A stretch of DNA of 64,000 bases from JAHDVS01 sp964370985 (GCA_964370985.1 CAYJLE010000015.1:1-64000), one strand, 5' to 3'; counted from the stretch's first letter, positions 16,412 through 25,339 are shown. The notes: a model not told the origin generated them from the sequence alone. Program-made: numbers and translations.

Positions 16412-17428
16412 GTGGAGCTCACCCACCGCGTCGTCACGCTCGCGCTCGCCGCGCCGTTTCGGATCTCGCGCTCGACCGACGTCGAGGTCGAGCTCGTCTG
16501 GGTCGAGCTCCGCGCCGGCGGGCAGGTCGGCTACGGGGAGGCGCAGCCGCAGGATCATTACGGTGAGAGCATCGCGTCCGCGACCGCGTTCATCGAGCAG
16601 GCCGGGCCGCTGCTCGGCGACGACCCGTTCGCACTCGAGGAGATCGCCGCGCGGCTCGCGGAGATCCCGGGCGAGCGGGCCGCGAAGTGCGCGCTCGACG
16701 CCGCGCTCCACGACCTCTGCGGCAAGCTCTGCGGGCAGCCCGTCTGGCGGCTCCTCGGTGTGCCGCGCTCCTCGCCGCCCACCTCGTTCACGATCTGGCT
16801 CGGAGACCCCGACGACATGGCCGCCCGCGCCGCGCGGATCGACGCCGAGGGGCGCTTCCGGCGGCTGAAGCTGAAGCTCGGTGCCCGCGACGGCCTCGAC
16901 GTCGAGCGCGTCCGCGCAGTCCGCGCCGTCACCGACCGCCCGCTCCAGGTGGACGTGAACGAGTACTGGACGGTCGACGAGGCCCTCGACGCGATCCCGG
17001 AGCTTGCGACGCTCGGGGTCGAGTACGTAGAACAGCCGCTTCCGGCCGCCGACCCGGGCGGCGCGCTGCTGCGGGAGCGCTCGCCACTCCCCGTCTACCT
17101 CGACGAGGACTGCCACACGCTCGAGGACGTGCCCGCCTGCGCCGAGCGCGGCCACGGCGTCACGATCAAGCTCGCGAAGTCGGGCGGGATCCGCGAGGCG
17201 ATCCGGATGGTGCACGCCGCCCGGGCGCTCGGCCTCGGCGTGATGATCGGCTGCATGATCGAGTCCGGGCTCGGCATCGCCGCCGGCTGCCCTGTTGCCA
17301 GCCTGTGCGACCACGTCGACCTCGACGGCAACCTCCTGCTCGCGGACGACCCGTGGCCCGGCGTCGAGCTCGCCGATGGCGTCCAGCTCCCCTCCGACCG
17401 CGCCGGCCTCGGCGTGACTGCCCCGTGA
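16412..17428 (+). CDS. Enolase-superfamily dipeptide epimerase / N-acyl-amino-acid racemase (DgcA-like)
   Basis: A 338-residue muconate-lactonizing/dipeptide-epimerase subgroup enzyme. Catalytic acid/base lysines are in RLKLKLG and IKLAKSGG; the metal ligands are Asp in QVDVNEYW, Glu in YVEQPLP and Asp in YLDEDCH; the C-terminal GCMIESGLGI is typical of Ala-Glu epimerases. The immediately following DUF1611 gene (GTGA overlap) makes the DgcA role attractive: racemising N-acetyl-D-glutamate. L-Ala-D/L-Glu epimerase of murein peptide recycling is the alternative. Two M29 aminopeptidases follow. Confidence 0.87.
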   Translation: MELTHRVVTLALAAPFRISRSTDVEVELVWVELRAGGQVGYGEAQPQDHYGESIASATAFIEQAGPLLGDDPFALEEIAARLAEIPGERAAKCALDAALHDLCGKLCGQPVWRLLGVPRSSPPTSFTIWLGDPDDMAARAARIDAEGRFRRLKLKLGARDGLDVERVRAVRAVTDRPLQVDVNEYWTVDEALDAIPELATLGVEYVEQPLPAADPGGALLRERSPLPVYLDEDCHTLEDVPACAERGHGVTIKLAKSGGIREAIRMVHAARALGLGVMIGCMIESGLGIAAGCPVASLCDHVDLDGNLLLADDPWPGVELADGVQLPSDRAGLGVTAP

Positions 17429-18444
17429 AGCGCTACCTGATCCTCGCCGAGGGCCACTCGGACGACCCGCACCACGGCAAGACCATGCGCGGCGTCGTCC
17501 GCTACGCGCCCGACCCGACCGTCGCGATCCTCGACTCGGAGCGTGCGGGCGAGAGCTACGAGGGGATCCCGATCGTCGCCCGCGTCGCTGACGCGCTGCC
17601 CCACGCGCCCACGACTGCGATCGTCGGCGTCGCGCCCACCGGCGGCGTCCTGCCCCCGGTCTGGCGCGACATCCTGCGCGCCTGCATCTCGAACGGGCTC
17701 GACGTCGAGTCGGGCATGCACACGTTCCTCTCGGACGACCCCGAGCTCGCCGAGCACGCCCGCCGCCACGGCGTCGAGCTGCGCGACGTGCGCCGCCCGC
17801 CGGAGGCGCTCGGGGTGCCGACCGGCGGCAACCTCAGCCACGGGGCGAAGGTCGTGCACGCGGTCGGGTCGGACTGCGCGATCGGCAAGAAGACCGTCTG
17901 CCTCGAGCTCGACCTCGAGGCCCGCCGGCGGGGCCTCGCCTCCGTGTTCATTCCGACCGGCCAGACCGGGATCGTGATCGCCGGCTGGGGCATCGCCGTC
18001 GACGCGGTCGTCTCCGACTACGTCGCCGGCGCCGCCGAGCGGCTGGTGATCGAGGGTGCCTCGCGCGGCGACCTGCTCTGGGTCGAGGGCCAGGGCTCGA
18101 TCATCCACCCGTACTACTCGGGCGTCACGCTCGGCCTCTACCACGGCTCGATGCCCCATCTGCTCGTGCTCTGCCACAAGGCCGGGGACACCCACATCGA
18201 GGAGCTGCCCGGGCACCCGATCCCGCCGCTGCCCGACCTCGTCGAGCTCTACGAGCGCGTCGCGCTGCCCGCGCGGCCCGCGTCCGTCGCCGCGATCGCC
18301 CTCAACACCGCGAGCCTCGACGAGGAGCGGGCGCGCAGCGCGATCGCCGAGGTGGAGGCCGCGACGGGCCTGCCCGCCGACGACCCCGTCCGCTTCGGTG
18401 CGCGGCGGCTGCTCGACGGCGTGCTCGCCCGGCTACCGGCGTAG
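17425..18444 (+). CDS. DUF1611 family, D-glutamate N-acetyltransferase-like (DgcN)
   Basis: A 339-residue DUF1611 protein with the N-terminal Rossmann-like part (KRYLILAEGHSDD; VGVAPTGGVLPPVWR) and a C-terminal P-loop-like domain (VGSDCAIGKKTVCLEL; WVEGQGSIIHPYYSGVT). The family includes DgcN, which acetylates D-glutamate so that the partner racemase DgcA can convert it to the L form. Here the partner is the enolase-superfamily gene just upstream, overlapping by four bases, so the same pathway is likely; direct substrate evidence is lacking. Confidence 0.82.
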   Translation: MKRYLILAEGHSDDPHHGKTMRGVVRYAPDPTVAILDSERAGESYEGIPIVARVADALPHAPTTAIVGVAPTGGVLPPVWRDILRACISNGLDVESGMHTFLSDDPELAEHARRHGVELRDVRRPPEALGVPTGGNLSHGAKVVHAVGSDCAIGKKTVCLELDLEARRRGLASVFIPTGQTGIVIAGWGIAVDAVVSDYVAGAAERLVIEGASRGDLLWVEGQGSIIHPYYSGVTLGLYHGSMPHLLVLCHKAGDTHIEELPGHPIPPLPDLVELYERVALPARPASVAAIALNTASLDEERARSAIAEVEAATGLPADDPVRFGARRLLDGVLARLPA

Positions 18445-18460
18445 CGGCGCGGGTCACCGG

Positions 18461-18466
18461 TATAAC
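18461..18466 (+). promoter_or_regulatory. -10 element before the first M29 gene
   Basis: TATAAC ends six bases before the GTG at 18473. Confidence 0.5.
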
Positions 18467-18472
18467 GCACAC

Positions 18473-19603
18473 GTGCGGGACCCGAGAGTCGACCGGTTCG
18501 CCGAGCTCGTCGCCGGCTACGCGCTCGAGCTGCGCGAGGGCGACGCTCTGCGCATCGACGGCGGCGCCTGCGCGCAGCCGCTCCTGGTAGCGCTCCTGCG
18601 CTCGGCGCTCGAGCGGGGCGCGAACCCGTACCTGAACGTGTCGCTCGCCGGGCTCGACGAGATCCTGCTCGAGGAGGCCTCCGAGGAGCAGCTCGCGTAC
18701 CTCTCGCAGCCCGAGTGGCGCGAGATCGAGGCGCTCGACGCCGTCGTCACCGTCTGGTCGGACGAGAACACCCGGGCGCTCTCGGGTGCCGACCCGGGGC
18801 GGCAGAGCCGGCTGCTCGCCGCCCGGCGGACGCTCGCGAACCGCCGCTGGGAGCGGATCGTGGCCGGCGAGCAGCGCTGGTGCGGCACCCTCTTCCCGAC
18901 CCACGCGCACGCCCAGGACGCCGAGATGTCCCTCGAGGAGTACGAGCGGTTCGTGTTCCGCGCCTGCCACGTCGAGGACCCCGCCGAGAACGCCGCCGCG
19001 TACTGGCTCTCGACCGCGGCCGCGCTCGGCTCCCGCGCCCGCGAGCTCGAGCGGGCACGGGAGCTTCGCATCGTCGGCCCCGACACCGACCTGCGAGTCG
19101 GCGTCGGAGGACGGGCGTGGATCGCCGCCGACGGCCACCTCAACCTCCCCGACGGCGAGGTATTCACGAGCCCGGTCGAGACCGAGACCGAGGGCGAGAT
19201 CCGCTACCGCTTCCCCGCCGTCTTCAACGGGCGCGAGGTGGAAGACGTGCGCCTGCGGTTCGAGGGTGGGCGCGTCGTGGCAGCGGAGGCGGCGAGCGGC
19301 GGCGAGTACCTCCGCTCGCTGCTCGACGTCGACGACGGTGCCCGCGTGCTCGGCGAGGTCGCGTTCGGTCTCAACTACGAGATCGACCGGTTCACCCGCA
19401 ACATCCTCTTCGACGAGAAGATCGGCGGGACGATGCATCTCGCTCTCGGCTCCGGGTTCCCGGACGCCGGCGGGCGCAACACGTCGACCCTGCACTGGGA
19501 CATGATCTGCGACCTGCGCGCCGACGGCGAGGTGTACGCCGACGGCGAGCTCGTCTGGCGGGCCGGTCGCTTCCTCGACGGGCCGGAGGACTCCCGTGGC
19601 TGA
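18473..19603 (+). CDS. M29-family aminopeptidase
   Basis: A 376-residue thermophilic-type metallo-aminopeptidase (AmpS/PepS, family M29), releasing N-terminal amino acids with two bound metal ions. The family's C-terminal metal-binding region is present: FGLNYEID, NILFDEKIGGTMHLALGSG and TLHWDMICDL (His-Asp of the cluster), plus ETEGEIRYRFPAVF with conserved Glu residues. Has its own leaderless promoter although only 28 bases separate it from the DUF1611 gene. The next gene is a tandem paralogue overlapping by eight bases. Confidence 0.92.
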   Translation: MRDPRVDRFAELVAGYALELREGDALRIDGGACAQPLLVALLRSALERGANPYLNVSLAGLDEILLEEASEEQLAYLSQPEWREIEALDAVVTVWSDENTRALSGADPGRQSRLLAARRTLANRRWERIVAGEQRWCGTLFPTHAHAQDAEMSLEEYERFVFRACHVEDPAENAAAYWLSTAAALGSRARELERARELRIVGPDTDLRVGVGGRAWIAADGHLNLPDGEVFTSPVETETEGEIRYRFPAVFNGREVEDVRLRFEGGRVVAAEAASGGEYLRSLLDVDDGARVLGEVAFGLNYEIDRFTRNILFDEKIGGTMHLALGSGFPDAGGRNTSTLHWDMICDLRADGEVYADGELVWRAGRFLDGPEDSRG

Positions 19604-20705
19604 CCCGCGCGTCGCCCGCCTCGCCGAGGTGATCGTGGGGCACTCGCTGGCCGTCGGGCCGGGCCAGCTCGTCGTGATCGAGGGGCCGACGCTTGCGGCG
19701 CCGCTCGTACGCGAGCTCTACCGGCAGGTGCTGCGCGCCGGCGGGCACCCGCGCATCCGCCTCGCGGTCGACGGGGCGCAGGAGCTCAGGCTCTCGCTCG
19801 GCAGCGATGCCCAGCTCGACTGGGTCGACCCGCTCTTTCGCGAGCACGTCGAGCTCGCCGACGCGCGCGTCGTCATCCTGGGCGACTTCAACACCCGCAC
19901 GCTCTCCGGCATCGACCCGCGCCGGCTGGCCCGTGTCAAGCGGGCGCGCGGCCCCTATCTGACCCGCCAGCTCGAGCGGGCGGCTGCCGGGGAGATGCGC
20001 TGGGTCGTGACCGCCTACCCGACGAACGCGGCGGCGCAGGAGGCGCGGATGTCCCTCGACGACTACGCGGACCTCGTGTTCGGCTCGGCGCTGCTCGACC
20101 GCGACGACCCGGTCGCAGCCTGGCGGGAGCTCGGCGAGCGCCTGCAGCGTCTCGGCGACTGGCTCGGAGGGGTGCGGGAGCTCAGGGTCGTCGGCCCCGG
20201 CACGGACCTCGCGTTCTCGGTCGCCGGCCGCACCTGGATCCCCTGCGACGGCCTCCAGAACCTCCCCGACGGGGAGCTCTTCACGGCCCCGATCGAGGAC
20301 ACGGTCGAGGGCGAGATCCGCTTCACCTACCCGGCGGTTTACGACCAGCGTGCGGTCGAGGACGTGCGGCTGCGCTTCCGGGGCGGGGAGGTCGTCGAGG
20401 CCGACGCCGCCCGCGGGCAGGGGTTTCTCGACGAGATGCTCGCCCTCGACGAGGGCGCCCGTCGGGTGGGCGAGTTCTCGTTCGGGCTCAACGACGCCGT
20501 CACCCGTTTCACCGGCGAGACCCTGTTCGACGAGAAGATCGGCGGCACGGTGCACCTCGCGCTCGGCGAGTCCTACCCCGAGAGCGGCGGCGTCAACCGC
20601 TCCGCCCTGCACTGGGACATGGTCTGCGACCTCCGCCGCGGCGGCGAGGTGTACGCGGACGGCGAGCTCGTCTACCGCGACGGGCGGTTTCTCGAGCAGG
20701 GATAA
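19596..20705 (+). CDS. M29-family aminopeptidase (tandem paralogue)
   Basis: A 369-residue M29 aminopeptidase colinear with its upstream neighbour (shared ...DPRV.R.AE.. opening, EDTVEGEIRFTYPAVY, LFDEKIGGTVHLALG and ALHWDMVCDL), so a tandem duplication that has diverged through the substrate-facing middle part. Metal ligands are kept in both copies, so both are likely active, perhaps with different peptide preferences. Start GTG 19596 overlaps the previous stop by eight bases. Fits a peptide/D-amino-acid salvage operon with the two genes before it. Confidence 0.92.
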   Translation: MADPRVARLAEVIVGHSLAVGPGQLVVIEGPTLAAPLVRELYRQVLRAGGHPRIRLAVDGAQELRLSLGSDAQLDWVDPLFREHVELADARVVILGDFNTRTLSGIDPRRLARVKRARGPYLTRQLERAAAGEMRWVVTAYPTNAAAQEARMSLDDYADLVFGSALLDRDDPVAAWRELGERLQRLGDWLGGVRELRVVGPGTDLAFSVAGRTWIPCDGLQNLPDGELFTAPIEDTVEGEIRFTYPAVYDQRAVEDVRLRFRGGEVVEADAARGQGFLDEMLALDEGARRVGEFSFGLNDAVTRFTGETLFDEKIGGTVHLALGESYPESGGVNRSALHWDMVCDLRRGGEVYADGELVYRDGRFLEQG

Positions 20706-20778
20706 TCCTCATGTGGCAACTCCACCCGAGTGGGGGCGAGATCCTCGAGAGCCAGGAGCGAGGCGGCGTGATCGGCCG

Positions 20779-20898
20779 GTGGCGACCGAGGTAGCCCTGA
20801 TCGACACGCCGGAAGGGCCCGTCGCCGTGCCGGCCGAAGCTGTTCTGCCTCTGACCGACGAGCTGGTGCGCGACGTGCTCGAGCGGATCCGGCGCTGA
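20779..20898 (+). CDS. Possible small protein, 39 aa
   Basis: A GTG-started frame of 39 codons (VATEVALIDTPEGPVAVPAE... VRDVLERIRR) has normal codon use and ends just before a strong terminator, which suggests it is transcribed with the aminopeptidases. A 27-codon ATG frame (20711-20794) overlaps its start and could couple it. I do not recognise it. Confidence 0.35.
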   Translation: MATEVALIDTPEGPVAVPAEAVLPLTDELVRDVLERIRR

Positions 20899-20905
20899 TC
20901 GCGAT

Positions 20906-20925
20906 CGACGTCTGAGCCGGACGGC

Positions 20926-20935
<10 letters not shown>
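20906..20935. terminator. Strong bidirectional terminator hairpin
   Basis: CGACGTCTGAGCCG (20906-20919) and its perfect inverse complement (20922-20935) form a 14-base stem with a two-base gap (actual loop larger), between convergent units and overlapping the stop codon of the minus-strand peptidase. No T-run, as usual in very GC-rich genomes. Confidence 0.6.
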
Positions 20936-21831
<896 letters not shown>

Positions 21832-21839
21832 CGCCCGCC

Positions 21840-21845
21840 ACGCTA
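21840..21845 (-). promoter_or_regulatory. -10 element of the ypfJ-like gene
   Basis: Minus-strand TAGCGT ends eight bases before the ATG at 21831. Confidence 0.45.
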
Positions 21846-21874
21846 CCACCGCGGGTGGCCGCCTCGGGCTCGTC

Positions 21875-21880
21875 TACACT
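21875..21880 (+). promoter_or_regulatory. -10 element of the gntR gene
   Basis: TACACT lies 33 bases before the proposed CTG start; a short leader with a strong Shine-Dalgarno (GGGAGGT, 21901-21907) follows. Confidence 0.45.
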
Positions 21881-21912
21881 GGCCTCCCGCCACACCGGAT
21901 GGGAGGTCACCG

Positions 21913-22623
21913 CTGAACGCCGAGCACGTCCGGCCGCCGCAGCTCTGGGAAGCGGTCGCCGAGCGTATCCGGGCCGCGATCCTGGGCGGCGAGCTCCAGG
22001 CGGGCGCGAAGCTCGTGGAGGCCGATCTCGCCGAGCGCTTCGGGACGAGCCGCGGCCCGGTCCGCGAGGCGCTCCGGGAGCTGGCCCGGGAGGGCCTCGT
22101 GGTCGAGCTGGCGCGCCGCGGCGCCGTCGTGTCCACCCTCACCGCCCGCGACCTCGCGGAGGTGTACGCGGTGCGCGAGGCACTCGAGCTCGGCGCGGCC
22201 AAGGCCGCGGCCGCCCGCGCCAGCGACTCCGGGCTGCGGGCACTCGGGTCGCACCTCGACGCGATGGAGCGGGCGAGGGCGGCGGGATCCGGCTACCTCG
22301 AGGTCGCCGCCCACGATCTCGCCTTCCACCGTGCGCTCGTCGAGCTGGCCGGCAACGCGCGCATGACGGCAATGGAGGAGCAGATGCTGACCCAGACCGC
22401 GCTGCTCCTGCGCACGGCGGCGGAGGCCAACCCGACGCTCCGCAGCGGGCTTCGCCCCGCGGCCCACCGCGACATCCACGCGGCCCTCGTCGAGCGCGAC
22501 CTCGGGCGCGTCCGGACGGCGATCGAGGAGCACTACCGCTACGCGGAGGAGCGTCTGTTCGCCGACCTGGCCGGGGCGGCCGCTGCCCGGGTTGACACAC
22601 AGGGCTCTCCCGGTTATGGTTAA
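21913..22623 (+). CDS. GntR-family transcriptional regulator (FCD domain), CTG start
   Basis: A 236-residue FadR-subfamily regulator: winged helix (AERIRAAILGGELQAGAKL; ADLAERFGTSRGPVREALRE) and a helical FCD effector domain (VYAVREALELGAAKAAA; AHDLAFHRALVELAGN with metal-binding Asp/His; HRDIHAALVERD). No ATG, GTG or TTG exists in frame at the expected position; CTG 21913 sits five bases behind GGGAGGT and gives the normal length. A five-codon ATG frame (21899-21916) overlaps it as CTGA. The gene's stop lies within the promoter/operator of the corrinoid operon, so it most likely controls that operon. Confidence 0.88.
   Translation: MNAEHVRPPQLWEAVAERIRAAILGGELQAGAKLVEADLAERFGTSRGPVREALRELAREGLVVELARRGAVVSTLTARDLAEVYAVREALELGAAKAAAARASDSGLRALGSHLDAMERARAAGSGYLEVAAHDLAFHRALVELAGNARMTAMEEQMLTQTALLLRTAAEANPTLRSGLRPAAHRDIHAALVERDLGRVRTAIEEHYRYAEERLFADLAGAAAARVDTQGSPGYG
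22592..22620 (+). promoter_or_regulatory. Promoter of the corrinoid C1 operon
   Basis: A consensus -35 TTGACA (22592-22597) and TATGGT (22615-22620) are 17 bases apart, the best promoter in the window, located inside the 3' end of gntR. The start codon follows 12 bases after the -10. Confidence 0.8.
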
Positions 22624-22632
22624 CAGTTAACC
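22618..22632 (+). promoter_or_regulatory. Operator palindrome, probable GntR site
   Basis: GGTTAACAGTTAACC is a perfect 7-1-7 palindrome covering the -10 end, the transcription start and the bases up to the GTG. Its position would block transcription. Binding by the adjacent GntR protein is inference. Confidence 0.6.
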
Positions 22633-23280
22633 GTGACTCCTGTGCTGGATATCGGCGCTCGCGTCGAGCTCGTCCCGATGGACGCGCACTTCGAGGAGAT
22701 CTCGATCGCCCTCTATCTCCAGGCCGGGCCGGACGGGCCCGAAGCGCTTGTCCACACCTACAGCCCGAAGCCCGGCGCGCACGAGCGGATCGCGTTCGTT
22801 GCCCGCGCCATGACCGCGCTCGGCGGGCTCGAGCCCGCCCCCGGCGACGCCCGCGTGCGCTTCTCCTGCCGCACGTGGCATGCCGCGGCGGCGAAGCGGC
22901 TCTTCCTCGAGGCGTGCAAGCTCGACCCGGCCGTGCCGCTCCGGACGCGTCCGCTCGAGGTCGCCGATCGCAAGACCGGCCAGACGATCAACGCCCGGCC
23001 CCTCGGGGCCGGCGCCTACCGGGTCGAGGCCAGCGGGGTGACCGGAGAGGCGCCGAGCCGTGCGCCCGCCGTCGCGCGCGGCCTCGCCCGGCTCGCCGAA
23101 CTCGACACGGGGGACGATCCGCAGGTGGTTGCGTTCTCCTGCGGCCAGGCTCACGACGCCCTCGTCGGCTTGCTCCTGCCGCGCGCCCTGAACGTCCGCG
23201 CTGCCCTCCGCGAGGAGGAGGCCAAGGCGACGCGTGGCGTCCTCGTCTCGCCCGGCGCGCGCGAGGAGCCGGCGGGATGA
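22633..23280 (+). CDS. Unknown protein, first gene of corrinoid C1 operon
   Basis: A 215-residue soluble protein I do not recognise. It starts VTPVLDIGARVELVPMDAHF and contains LVHTYSPKPGAHERIAFVAR, FSCRTWHAAAAKRLFLEAC and VVAFSCGQAHDALVGLLLPRA; the two Cys-containing strands (FSC twice) could bind a cofactor or metal, and the repeated strand-helix pattern suggests an alpha/beta fold. GTG 22633 follows the operator directly. Its stop overlaps the methyltransferase ATG (ATGA), so it is an integral operon member and may be substrate- or corrinoid-specific. Confidence 0.8.
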   Translation: MTPVLDIGARVELVPMDAHFEEISIALYLQAGPDGPEALVHTYSPKPGAHERIAFVARAMTALGGLEPAPGDARVRFSCRTWHAAAAKRLFLEACKLDPAVPLRTRPLEVADRKTGQTINARPLGAGAYRVEASGVTGEAPSRAPAVARGLARLAELDTGDDPQVVAFSCGQAHDALVGLLLPRALNVRAALREEEAKATRGVLVSPGAREEPAG

Positions 23281-24299
23281 CGAGCCGGGAGCGTGTCCTC
23301 GCCGCACTGCGGCGCGAGCCGGTCGACCGCACCCCGGTCGTGAACCCGACGTCGGTCGCGACCGTCGAGCTGATGGACCTCGTCGAGGCGCCGTTCCCGG
23401 AGGCCAACCGCGATCCGGAGTTGATGGCGCGGCTCGCCGCGACTGGCTACACCGAGCTCGGCTTCGACTCGATCATGCCCGTCTTCTCGATCATCCAGGA
23501 GTCCTCCGCGCTCGGCTGCAAGATCCAGTGGGAGCAGAAGGACAACTGGCCGACCGTCCGCATGGCGGAGCCGGTGTACGAGGCACCCGACGACATCCGC
23601 ATCCCTGACGACCTGCTCGACCACCCGGACTGCCGCTGCGTGCTCGACGCGATCCGCATCCTGCGGCGGCGCTTCGGCGACGAGGTCGCGATCGTGGGCA
23701 AGACGATGGGGCCCTGGTCGCTGGCGTACCACTGCTTCGGCGTCGAGCGCTTCCTGCTGATGTCGCTCGACGACGAGGCGATGACGCGTGCGTGTCTCGA
23801 CCGCCTGAAGGAGGTTACGGTCGCGTTCGGGCTCGCCCAGATCGAGGCCGGCGCCGACGCGCTGACCCTCCCCGACCACGCGACCGGCGATCTCGTCTCA
23901 GGCGAGTACTACCACCGCTACCTGCTCGACCTGCACGTCGAGCTCGCCGAGCGCCTGCCCGCCCCCATCATCCTCCACATCTGCGGCCGGACGGTCGACC
24001 GCATGGGCGATATCGCCAAGACGGGGATGGCGGCATTCCACTTCGACTCGAAGAACCGCCCGGACGAGTCGATGGCGGCCGTGCACGGCGGCATCAGCCT
24101 GGTCGGCAACGTCAACAACCCCGAGACCCTGTTCGCGCGCGGCCCCGACAAGGTTCGGGCCGAGGTGATCGAGAACCTCGAGGCCGGGGTGCAGATGGTG
24201 GGGCCGGAGTGCGCGATCCCGCTCCAGACGTCGATCGAGAACCTGCGCGCGATCCGCGCCGCCGTGGACGAGTGGCACACGGCCCGCGCCGCCGCCTGA
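23277..24299 (+). CDS. UroD-family corrinoid methyltransferase (MtaA/MtbA-like)
   Basis: A 340-residue UroD-superfamily methyltransferase. It starts MTSRERVLAALRREPVDRTP like MtaA/MtbA proteins, and keeps the likely zinc-binding HICGRTVDRMGDI and VGPECAIPLQT blocks (His-x-Cys plus distal Cys) that activate the thiol or hold zinc in methylcobamide:CoM-type enzymes. GKTMGPWSLAYHCFGVERFL and GADALTLPDHATGDLVS line the barrel. In a bacterium without coenzyme M metabolism the partner is presumably the corrinoid protein encoded 31 bases downstream; the methyl donor is unknown. Confidence 0.88.
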   Translation: MTSRERVLAALRREPVDRTPVVNPTSVATVELMDLVEAPFPEANRDPELMARLAATGYTELGFDSIMPVFSIIQESSALGCKIQWEQKDNWPTVRMAEPVYEAPDDIRIPDDLLDHPDCRCVLDAIRILRRRFGDEVAIVGKTMGPWSLAYHCFGVERFLLMSLDDEAMTRACLDRLKEVTVAFGLAQIEAGADALTLPDHATGDLVSGEYYHRYLLDLHVELAERLPAPIILHICGRTVDRMGDIAKTGMAAFHFDSKNRPDESMAAVHGGISLVGNVNNPETLFARGPDKVRAEVIENLEAGVQMVGPECAIPLQTSIENLRAIRAAVDEWHTARAAA

Positions 24300-24330
24300 G
24301 CCCAGGACACCCCGGGAGGAACGAGCCCGC

Positions 24331-25092
24331 ATGGCAGAGATCACCGACATCACCAACGAGTTCCTGCGCGCGGAGGTCGAGGAGTTCGTCGAGCGTCCGG
24401 ACGAGCGAGAGCGCCTGATCGCTCTCTACGCGGGCGCCAGCGTCGACATGCAGGCGATCGCGGCCGCGGTCGTCGAGGGCGAGCAGCACGAAGCAGACCG
24501 CCTGACCCGCGAGGCGCTCGGCGTCGGCACCTTGGCGCTCGAGGTGATGGACGACGGCCTGATCGCCGGGATGGCGCTCGTCGGGATCAAGTTCCGGGAG
24601 AACGCGATCTTCGTCCCCGAGGTGCTCGCCTGCGCCCGCGCGATGAAGGTCGGCATGGCCCAGATCGAGCCGCTCCTGTCCGCATCCGGGATCGAGCCGC
24701 TCGCGACGGTCGTGATGGGCACCGTCAAGGGCGACCTGCACGACATCGGCAAGAACCTCTGCATCATGATGTTGCGCGGCTCGGGGTTCGAGGTGATCGA
24801 CCTCGGGGTCGACGCCTCGCCCGACGCCTTCATCGACGCGGTCGAGGAACATGGCGCGCCCCTGCTCGGGATGTCCGCGCTGCTCACGACCACGATGCCG
24901 AACATGGGCAGGACGATCGAGGCGTTCATCGACGCGGACCTCCGCGACCGTGTCAAGATCATGGTCGGCGGCGCCCCCGTGACCCGCGAGTTCGCGGACG
25001 ACATGGGCGCCGACGGCTACGGCAAGGACGCCGTCGCCTGCGTCGCGCTCGCCAAGCAGCTCATCGCCGAGGGAGCCGGTGTCGGCGGCTGA
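24331..25092 (+). CDS. Corrinoid methyl carrier protein
   Basis: A 253-residue B12-binding methyl carrier, paralogous to the one at 6978-7613 but with about 35 extra N-terminal residues. The helical domain (to about 125) is followed by the base-off ligand motif D135-x-H137-x-x-G140 (KGDLHDIGKN), LGMSALLTTTMPNMGRT and IMVGGAPVTREFADDMGADG. ATG 24331 has a Shine-Dalgarno (GGGAGGAA). It should accept the methyl group from the upstream UroD-family enzyme and donate it to the pterin enzyme at 28501-29544. Confidence 0.94.
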   Translation: MAEITDITNEFLRAEVEEFVERPDERERLIALYAGASVDMQAIAAAVVEGEQHEADRLTREALGVGTLALEVMDDGLIAGMALVGIKFRENAIFVPEVLACARAMKVGMAQIEPLLSASGIEPLATVVMGTVKGDLHDIGKNLCIMMLRGSGFEVIDLGVDASPDAFIDAVEEHGAPLLGMSALLTTTMPNMGRTIEAFIDADLRDRVKIMVGGAPVTREFADDMGADGYGKDAVACVALAKQLIAEGAGVGG

Positions 25093-25339
25093 GGGCGACC
25101 GCCGCATCGACCCCGCCGCCTACCAGGAGCGGCTCGATCGGATCTCCGAGCTGTTCGCGTCCATGATCGAGGTCGCCGGCGAGGTCTCGACGCGCCGCTG
25201 CCCCTATCGCGACCGGCTCGATCGCTGCACCGCCGCGTTCGGCTGCCGCAACCAGCGCTTCCCCGAGGGGCAGGGCGGGTCGAAGCTCTGCGGGGGCGAC
25301 GAGGCCATCGACTACCGACGCGCGTGGGAGGAGACCTGA
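25079..25339 (+). CDS. Small four-cysteine protein, unknown
   Basis: An 86-residue protein I do not recognise. A helical first part (AAYQERLDRISELFASMIEV) precedes four cysteines in a C-x8-C-x5-C-x14-C pattern within RRCPYRDRLDRC, AFGCRNQR and KLCGGDE, suggesting an iron-sulfur or zinc site. GTG 25079 overlaps the corrinoid gene by 14 bases and its end overlaps the activase gene by 16, so it is tightly coupled between carrier and activase; a role in electron delivery or corrinoid activation is inference. Confidence 0.75.
   Translation: MSAAEGDRRIDPAAYQERLDRISELFASMIEVAGEVSTRRCPYRDRLDRCTAAFGCRNQRFPEGQGGSKLCGGDEAIDYRRAWEET

Noticed and set aside
20711..20794. 27-codon ATG frame after the second M29 gene
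   Set aside because: GATAAT lies only four bases before the ATG, too close for the pattern seen elsewhere, and the product has no recognisable features.
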